Source of the DNA: UBA1081 sp964495345
Lineage (GTDB): Bacteria; Bacillota; Clostridia; Oscillospirales; Acutalibacteraceae
Reading direction: 5' to 3'
Length of the DNA stretch: 14,861 nt
Assembly (NCBI GenBank): GCA_964495345.1
Contig: CAZBVV010000039.1
Location: 1 to 14,861, forward strand
Positions 7,225 through 13,129 of this stretch are shown here, in pieces. The notes below the pieces were generated by a model. That model did not search any database. It worked only from the letters and a program-made list of their open reading frames with translations, and had not been told where the DNA came from. The position numbers and the translations under genes are program-made. The stretch's first letter is position 1. Every line of letters starts with the position of its first letter.

Positions 7225-8826
7225 TTATTTTACACTTGCGATAAGCTCTGCAAAGTCTTCAACCATGGAAGGGGCTGTAACGTTACCTGTTGAAACAAGC
7301 TCAAGGCTCTTGTTTGAGGGTTCAAGAAGTGCCATGTAATCGTTAGAGGGAATAATGTAACCAATCTGGTCATTGATAATACCGAATACGATAACAGTAT
7401 CCTTACCTGTCATGTCACCGATATAGTCGTAAGTCCACTCTGTACCCGTCCATGACTTGTCAGCACCGAGGCAACCGCCGTAAACAAGCTCTGCGGCAAT
7501 CTCACCGGGACAAAGAATAACTGCAATATCTGTACCGATTTCCATATAACCGATTTCGGAAATTACCTCGTAGTGGTCATCTGCTACAAGAACGCCGTTT
7601 GTAAGAAGACCGGCTTTTGCGGCAAATACAAGAATCTGATTTGTGATTTCGTATGTTGCAGCTGCGTGCTTGATATTAAGAACAGGCTCAACCACAACTT
7701 CATTTTCGATTGAAGCGAATCTCTCCGTAAGAGCCTCAGCATATGCAGTAAGTCTTTCGGGAGTTGTAAGGTCATCAGCAAGTTCAAGAGAATCCTTATC
7801 CTGTGAAGTACCCTGCTCTGCACCGAGAATCATAATAAAGTTTGCATTATATTTTTCGTTAATGTACTGCTCCATGTAGTAGGGATAGTCACCTGTGAGG
7901 TCTGTACTGCCTGCACCGTTACCTACACAATGTATAGCACTTGTTGTAAACCATGTTTCCTCTGAACCGTCTGCGGGAACAAAACGGAAACGGTCAAAAT
8001 CAGATGCAAGAACCTGAGGATCACGCTTATCTGTTACAAATTCGGAGAAATCCGCATTACCGTAGTAAAGAGTACCTGCTGTCATATCCTCAACTGCAGC
8101 TTCAACTGATGCAACAACAACGTTACGAAGATTTGCCATATATTCATCGTTAAGCCCGTTAACATCATCTTCCGTAAAGAAGTTTCCGAGAGCTTTAATG
8201 ATACTGCCGTTCATACCGAGAGTATCAACTGCACTGTGCTGATGCATAACTGCAATATTAAGGCTTACGATATTATTTTCTTCGCAATAATCAGCCATCA
8301 TGTCACGGATAATATTCACCTGAGGATTTGCAAGTCCGTATGCGTCAATAACAGCAAATACAACCGTACCTCTGCCGCTGTTATCACTTAAAGCAACAGT
8401 TCTTACCATAAGGTCATCCATAACCGATGTTACTGTTTTGTCGGAAAAAGAAAGAGAGCCACCTACAAAATGTTTACCGTCCATCTCGTTACCTGTGAGA
8501 ATAGATGCATTTGCATAGCCTAAAGACCAATATGCACCGTCAGCAGCTTCATCAAGGAATGTTTCCATACCTGCCATGGCAACTGTGCCGTCGTAATCCT
8601 CTGCGGATACCCAATCAGCAGGGTCAGGAATAAAGCCGTTAATTACGCCTACAACCTTGTCGATAATAACATCAACTACATTGTAAAGCACTTTTACAAC
8701 AGGATTAACCTCTTCACTTACAGACACTTCGGGATCAAAAGCGGCAAATGCTACGGGAGCAGACACACAACCGATAAGTGTAAAGCAAAGAACAACAGCA
8801 ATTAATTTTTTGAAAGTTTTTTTCAT
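7225..8826 (-). CDS. Neutral/alkaline ceramidase-like secreted or lipid-anchored hydrolase
   Basis: Resembles neutral ceramidases (amidases that cut the N-acyl bond of ceramide with a zinc ion). In the 533-residue protein, MHQHS (194-198) matches the family's HTHSGP zinc motif and is followed by DTLG as in relatives. IH (His299), PGE (Glu442) and GYI (Tyr490) match the other zinc ligands, and GAEQGTSQD (335-343) sits where the nucleophile motif GDVSPN lies, making Ser341 the likely nucleophile. The family's C-terminal immunoglobulin-like domain seems absent or short. The N-terminus is a signal peptide with two readings: lipobox LIGC (Cys20, lipoprotein) or signal peptidase I cleavage after AFA (28). 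A GTG at 8835 is in frame, but the AGAAGG site overlaps it and lies eight bases before the ATG at 8826, which is chosen. Own promoter and terminator. The natural substrate may be a host sphingolipid or another N-acyl compound. Confidence 0.82.
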   Translation of the reverse strand: MKKTFKKLIAVVLCFTLIGCVSAPVAFAAFDPEVSVSEEVNPVVKVLYNVVDVIIDKVVGVINGFIPDPADWVSAEDYDGTVAMAGMETFLDEAADGAYWSLGYANASILTGNEMDGKHFVGGSLSFSDKTVTSVMDDLMVRTVALSDNSGRGTVVFAVIDAYGLANPQVNIIRDMMADYCEENNIVSLNIAVMHQHSAVDTLGMNGSIIKALGNFFTEDDVNGLNDEYMANLRNVVVASVEAAVEDMTAGTLYYGNADFSEFVTDKRDPQVLASDFDRFRFVPADGSEETWFTTSAIHCVGNGAGSTDLTGDYPYYMEQYINEKYNANFIMILGAEQGTSQDKDSLELADDLTTPERLTAYAEALTERFASIENEVVVEPVLNIKHAAATYEITNQILVFAAKAGLLTNGVLVADDHYEVISEIGYMEIGTDIAVILCPGEIAAELVYGGCLGADKSWTGTEWTYDYIGDMTGKDTVIVFGIINDQIGYIIPSNDYMALLEPSNKSLELVSTGNVTAPSMVEDFAELIASVK

Positions 8827-8859
8827 GTTGTTCACCTTCTGTTAAAATTTTACAACCAT

Positions 8860-8888
8860 ATTATATTATCTGTACTGAAAATTGTCAA
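8860..8888 (-). promoter_or_regulatory. Consensus sigma-A promoter of the ceramidase-like gene
   Basis: On the minus strand, TTGACA (8883-8888) and TATAAT (8860-8865) are both perfect consensus hexamers separated by exactly 17 bp. The -10 lies 34 bp before the ATG at 8826. The promoter starts within 10 bp of the upstream gene's stop codon (8895-8897), and there is no terminator between the two genes, so read-through from upstream may add to expression. Confidence 0.92.
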
Positions 8889-8894
8889 GGAAAA

Positions 8895-11800
8895 TTATTC
8901 AAGACCTGCAGCAATTCTCAGAATTGTTCTTGCGTCTGCGGCTGTTACATCACCGCTTGCATCCATATCAGCAGCAATAAGCTGTTCGGCAGTAAGAAGC
9001 TCCAACTTAGCTGAAGACCTTAAAGCAAGTCTTGCATCTGCCGCTGTAACGGTATTGTCAAAATTAACATCACCGCGAAGCTCCGTTGTACCCTTTTTGA
9101 TTGCCACGCTGTCCACTTTTGTAAGTGTTTTTGAGGTTGTATCAAGGGTATATGTTGTAAGATAAAGCATATCGCCGATAATTTCAATACCCGAGAACAT
9201 AGGCAGATTGGAATTGAGATTTTTACCTGACTGATCAAACAGGCTTGATGTGTTGTAAATATCAGCATTTGAATAAGCATCCACACCCGATGAGCCCAAT
9301 GCGGAATAAACCGTACCTTCCGCATTAGTAATGGTTTTGTAGTAAGCACCCGATTCGGAATGGGCAAGACTTACTTTGGGCGAATCCGTTACCGCACCTG
9401 CGTACATACCGTCAGTTCTGTAATAAACGCCGTCGTTGCCCGTAAGTACAAGGTCAATATTATAGCTGTCCGCAAGGGCTGAAATATGCTGCATATAGGC
9501 AGAATAATTATCCCCGCGGGATGATTCACCGTTTGTGTAAACGGGATTATGAATTGCAAATATTTTCCATGTTGCGGTGCAATTAAGCATATCGGATTCA
9601 AGCCACTCAAGCTGAGCAGTACTGAGTTCACCTTTGCTTGTTATGTCGTTTGAATCAAGAACGACTATATGAGCGTTGCCGTAATCGAAAGAATAATACA
9701 CACCCGATTGCTCGGAATCACCCAACAACGCACTTACCGCAAAGTTATTTTTAATCGTATCAACCGTATCCGTATTACCTGCAACGGGCACGATATACGT
9801 TGAAAGCAATTTATCCGCAGCACCATCAAGGAAATACTGCCATTTTGTGAGGTCTGTGGTATCATTTACATAATTACCCGTGTGAAGAACAAAGTCTGCA
9901 TCTGCATAAAGCTGTGAAGACATCGCCGCCGCAATAACCTTATTCGTAACATTAAAATCGGATTTTGTATCACCGAAAGTATCGGAGATGTGTACGAAGC
10001 ACAATCTGTCATCGGAAATATCCGTGGTAACTCTTGCAGTATCACTCCACCAGCCTTTTTCTCCGTCACCGACACGCAGGAAATATGAGCATCCTGCTTC
10101 AAGTCCCGATATTTTTACGGTGTGTTTCACAAGTTTAAGAGTGCTTTCACCCAAGGAAATAAAACCGAGATCCAGCATATAGTATGTTCTTTCAATCTCT
10201 TCGGTCTGTTTTTCAACGGAAACGCCGTCTACACCGATAAAATGCTGTCCGTAGAAGGTACTGTTTTTGTCGGAATAAATTTCAATATCGGTTCCCGTAA
10301 CGGATGCTTTTGTATACCACGTTACATACGCCTCGCTTGATGTGTCCGCACCGGGAGTAATGGTAATCATAGAGGGCAGACGGTAGTTTTCTTTGGTTGC
10401 AACGGCAAAATATACGCTGTCACCGTCGTAAGTAACATCAAAATCTCCCTTTGCAACGGGGTCTTCGTCTGACGTGTAAAGCTTAACTATATCGGCAAGC
10501 TGTTCACCCACACTTGCGGCATTTTCATCGGAATAATTTTCTTTTACCAGTTCGTCAATCATTTCTCCGATTGATGAACCCGGAACATATCTGCTGAGCA
10601 AACCGTCTTTAAGAATACTGTTAAGCACGCCCGTTACGGAGTCACTTTCACCGTGGAGTGAAATATACATCTTAAAAATTGTTTGCAAATATGAGCCAAA
10701 TGAATTTTCAGAATCATCAAGGAACAAAAGATACTGGGGTTTGAACTGAATGGTTGAAAGCACGTCACCGAAAAGGAAATCCTCAATTATTACATCACCG
10801 ATAAGGTTTGCAAGGAATGTAACAAGTTCACCCGACTGTAAATTATAAATTACATCGTTGATAAAGCCGTCGGAAGATGTATCCTCATTACCGCAGGTGG
10901 AATATATAATTAACGACAGTATAAAATTATTAAGTGAACCGCCTGAATATCTGTTACCGAAACCGTAGGAATCAATAAACGCAGTACATGGTACGGAGGA
11001 AATATTTGTATTGAAAAACGTATAAAGTCTTTTGTAAATAGTATCAGTCAATGCGTCAATATCACTCAATATACCCGATTGTGCCTGCTCAAACATATCT
11101 TCAAGCAGATTCATAATGTTTGTTGCATCAAAAAATACAACGATATCAAAAAGATTGAGTCCGCCGTCGATAGCCTCATTGATAATATTGGTAAGCGTGT
11201 CACCGTAATAAGCATTAACAAAGGCATCAAGCGAGCCCGAAGTCTGCACGCCCGGAATCAATGTTGATTTGAGAAAATATGAGATAATGTTTGTAAAATA
11301 TCGTGCCAAATCGTAGTCAGCATACTGAATTTTAAGTGATGCTGTTTCTCTGTAAGGCTGTTCATACTCCACACCCGTTCTTGACACGATGGGTTTGACC
11401 GCATCTGCGTCAACAACACCAAAAGTACCAACACCACCTGAGAAACTTGACATTCTGAATGTATTGGGATAGCTTACGAGCCCTGCCGTCATAATATCGT
11501 AAATCACTTTACCGTCATCGGTAACAACAGCCGCAATATCATTTTTGCCGCTTCCTGCGGTGTAAATGTAGTGCATACCTGCATTGGCAAGAGTCTGAGC
11601 AATATCATCCGCATTGGTCAGCACCGCAGAAGAATCAGTAATCGACTCCCCTGTGATATCCCAATAACACATACCTATTACTTCCTGACCTGCATATCTT
11701 GCAATAGTACATTCCGTTTTAATCCAATCAAGAAGCTCGTCAGAAACTGTGCCTGAAACAACAGTTGTACCGTTCTGATAAGTAAAACAGGTTGCATCAA

Positions 11801-12419
11801 TAACAATAAGTCTGTAATTGCCCTCAAGTTCTACGGAATAGGACAAATTTGCAGATGTGGTGCTGTAAGATGAATATGTATTGGCGGCAATATCATAACC
11901 AAGGTCAGCGTAAAGAGTTTTAATCTGTCTTGCAGAGGCTGTAATAACAAAGTCTTTCTCCCCACTTGCAAAGGATGAAGATGAAGCATTGTTAACGTCC
12001 TTACCGCCCACAAGAGTGATAACCTGTACGCCTGTCTGCTCTTCAAGCTCACAAAGCATTTCTGCTAAAGCCGCATGGTTGGAATATTCGCCGTTATAAG
12101 TCAAGTCACCGTTGAGAAGAAGGTATTTCAGATTCTCAGTTTCCACTTTCTCTTTCAATGCGGCAAAAGCTGAGTCAATAATGCCGTCGATCTGCTCGTA
12201 CTGATAATTGTTTGCCTTTGCATCAAGCAAAAAATCCTCACAATAGCCACCTCTGTTGTTAAGTGAAACATACGAAATGCCTGCCATCGTGGCAAAAGTT
12301 ACATCACCCACAGAAGATGCGTGTGCAAACGCAGGACTGCATGTCGCAAACATAAGTACTACGCAAAGAACTGCCGATAACAGCTTTTTTATGGCATAAA
12401 ACCTTTTCATTCTGTTCAT
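8895..12419 (-). CDS. Secreted dockerin protein with two degenerate metallophosphoesterase domains
   Basis: A 1174-residue exported protein, probably without phosphatase activity. Layout: signal peptide 1-32 (ends SPAFA); metallophosphoesterase-like domain 1 about 38-320; a helical stretch about 365-650 of unknown function; an Fn3-like domain like that of purple acid phosphatases about 680-800; metallophosphoesterase-like domain 2 about 803-1010; dockerin type I 1114-1174 with two calcium loops (Asp1117/Asn1119/Asp1121/Asp1128 and Asp1151/Asp1153/Ser1155/Asp1162), each followed by AR. Domain 1 keeps GD (104-105) but has GGKD for GNHD, CYWD for the MHH region and TAGSGKND for TGHxHxxD. Domain 2 keeps Asp813 and His957 but has GN for GD (848-849), GNTD for GNHD (881-884) and GNDG for GHDH (994-997). 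A dockerin normally docks onto a cohesin; none is in the window. GGAGG seven bases before the ATG supports the start. Role probably binding or structural (inference). Confidence 0.9.
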   Translation of the reverse strand: MNRMKRFYAIKKLLSAVLCVVLMFATCSPAFAHASSVGDVTFATMAGISYVSLNNRGGYCEDFLLDAKANNYQYEQIDGIIDSAFAALKEKVETENLKYLLLNGDLTYNGEYSNHAALAEMLCELEEQTGVQVITLVGGKDVNNASSSSFASGEKDFVITASARQIKTLYADLGYDIAANTYSSYSTTSANLSYSVELEGNYRLIVIDATCFTYQNGTTVVSGTVSDELLDWIKTECTIARYAGQEVIGMCYWDITGESITDSSAVLTNADDIAQTLANAGMHYIYTAGSGKNDIAAVVTDDGKVIYDIMTAGLVSYPNTFRMSSFSGGVGTFGVVDADAVKPIVSRTGVEYEQPYRETASLKIQYADYDLARYFTNIISYFLKSTLIPGVQTSGSLDAFVNAYYGDTLTNIINEAIDGGLNLFDIVVFFDATNIMNLLEDMFEQAQSGILSDIDALTDTIYKRLYTFFNTNISSVPCTAFIDSYGFGNRYSGGSLNNFILSLIIYSTCGNEDTSSDGFINDVIYNLQSGELVTFLANLIGDVIIEDFLFGDVLSTIQFKPQYLLFLDDSENSFGSYLQTIFKMYISLHGESDSVTGVLNSILKDGLLSRYVPGSSIGEMIDELVKENYSDENAASVGEQLADIVKLYTSDEDPVAKGDFDVTYDGDSVYFAVATKENYRLPSMITITPGADTSSEAYVTWYTKASVTGTDIEIYSDKNSTFYGQHFIGVDGVSVEKQTEEIERTYYMLDLGFISLGESTLKLVKHTVKISGLEAGCSYFLRVGDGEKGWWSDTARVTTDISDDRLCFVHISDTFGDTKSDFNVTNKVIAAAMSSQLYADADFVLHTGNYVNDTTDLTKWQYFLDGAADKLLSTYIVPVAGNTDTVDTIKNNFAVSALLGDSEQSGVYYSFDYGNAHIVVLDSNDITSKGELSTAQLEWLESDMLNCTATWKIFAIHNPVYTNGESSRGDNYSAYMQHISALADSYNIDLVLTGNDGVYYRTDGMYAGAVTDSPKVSLAHSESGAYYKTITNAEGTVYSALGSSGVDAYSNADIYNTSSLFDQSGKNLNSNLPMFSGIEIIGDMLYLTTYTLDTTSKTLTKVDSVAIKKGTTELRGDVNFDNTVTAADARLALRSSAKLELLTAEQLIAADMDASGDVTAADARTILRIAAGLE

Positions 12420-12450
12420 ATCTGTTCCTCCGCATGAATAATCATGGTAT

Positions 12451-12480
12451 ATTATAACTCAAATGCAATACAAAAGTAAA
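12451..12480 (-). promoter_or_regulatory. Probable promoter of the dockerin protein gene
   Basis: On the minus strand, a perfect TATAAT (12451-12456) lies 32 bp before the ATG at 12419. The best -35 is TTTACT (12475-12480) with an 18-bp spacer, a 4/6 match to consensus. The rest of the divergent intergenic region (12481-12598) is AT-rich without a recognisable operator. Confidence 0.65.
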
Positions 12481-12610
12481 GTAAATATGTAAATTTCCAC
12501 AAAATTTAAATTTTTTAAATATTTGCACCGAAAGAAAGAGCAGTCAATGAATATATTTCCCATAGAGAAATAATTTTTTAACAAAGTTTTAATAAATCTT
12601 GACAAAAAAA

Positions 12611-12639
12611 TTGACAAATAAAGAAAAATCTGTTACAAT
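12611..12639 (+). promoter_or_regulatory. Near-consensus promoter of the I42 inhibitor-like gene
   Basis: TTGACA (12611-12616), a 17-bp spacer and TACAAT (12634-12639) with an extended -10 TG at 12631-12632. A second TTGACA lies 12 bp upstream at 12599-12604, a direct repeat that does not fit this -10 but could be an alternative polymerase or regulator contact. The ribosome binding site GAGGAG (12656-12661) sits before the ATG at 12671, giving a 5' leader of only about 25 nt. Confidence 0.88.
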
Positions 12640-12670
12640 AAGATGAACATTTACATGAGGAGTGATATAA

Positions 12671-13057
12671 ATGTCTACTGTTTTTAATATTATCACAAAG
12701 CTATTTGCACTCTTCATGTCAATTATTCAGCTATTGAATATAGACCTTACTGCAAACGAAATTTCCGTAGAACTGTACACAAATCCCGCTTCAGGTTACA
12801 CATGGGAATATTCAATGGATAAAATCGGCTATCTTACCCTTGTTGATACCGATTACAAGTCGGATTCCGGCTCTGCAATCATGGGCAAAGGCGGCGGAAC
12901 AAAAACATTTACATTCAGAGCTATCAGAAGCGGTACGGTAAACATTACTTTCCAATACACAAAACTTGAAGGCTTTTCAAAAATCGTCGCAACTGAGTAT
13001 GTTTATACATACTACATAGCCGACGACGGTACAATATCGTTGGTGAATATACAATAG
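12671..13057 (+). CDS. Chagasin-like (family I42) cysteine peptidase inhibitor-like protein
   Basis: A 128-residue protein matching the chagasin fold, whose members block papain-like cysteine peptidases by inserting three loops into the active-site cleft. Loop 1 is NPASGYTW (38-45; family NPTTGYxW) and loop 2 is MGKGGGTKTFTFRA (71-84; family GxGGxxxxxF). The third loop, normally RPW, is not conserved: YTKLEG is found at 96-101, so inhibition may be weakened or its target changed. Residues 1-23 are hydrophobic with few charges (VFNIITKLFALFMSIIQLL), an untypical signal peptide that may act as a membrane anchor or amphipathic helix. It is the only plus-strand gene, with its own promoter and terminator, divergent from the dockerin gene and convergent with the LRR gene. 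A direct role with either neighbour is not shown. Confidence 0.82.
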   Translation: MSTVFNIITKLFALFMSIIQLLNIDLTANEISVELYTNPASGYTWEYSMDKIGYLTLVDTDYKSDSGSAIMGKGGGTKTFTFRAIRSGTVNITFQYTKLEGFSKIVATEYVYTYYIADDGTISLVNIQ

Positions 13058-13058
13058 G

Positions 13059-13081
13059 CAATCGCTCCGGCGGTTGTTTTT
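13059..13081 (+). terminator. Rho-independent terminator of the I42 inhibitor-like gene
   Basis: Begins two bases after the stop codon. The stem CAATCGC/GCGGTTG (7 bp with one T.G pair) encloses the loop TCCG and is followed by TTTTT (13077-13081). Confidence 0.85.
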
Positions 13082-13093
13082 CATTATATAGCA

Positions 13094-13127
13094 AAATAAC
13101 GCAGACACCGAAGTGCCTGCGTTATTT
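13094..13127. terminator. Bidirectional hairpin terminator between convergent genes
   Basis: An 11-bp stem AAATAACGCAG/CTGCGTTATTT (13094-13104 with 13117-13127) continues after one mismatch with CAC/GTG around the loop CGAA. It starts three bases after the stop of the LRR gene on the minus strand, where the A/T-rich base of the stem gives a U-rich 3' end. It could also stop plus-strand transcripts that pass the first terminator. Confidence 0.85.
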
Positions 13128-13129
13128 GA

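Noticed and set aside
8833..8835. GTG as start of the ceramidase-like gene
   Set aside because: The AGAAGG ribosome binding site directly abuts this GTG and is properly spaced for the ATG nine bases downstream.
8895..9080. Dockerin as proof of a cellulosome locus
   Set aside because: No cohesin, scaffoldin or glycoside hydrolase is present in the window, and dockerins also occur on proteins unrelated to cellulose breakdown.
12420..12670. Riboswitch or small RNA in the divergent intergenic region
   Set aside because: The region is very AT-rich, shows only the two promoters, and leaves 5' leaders too short for a known riboswitch.
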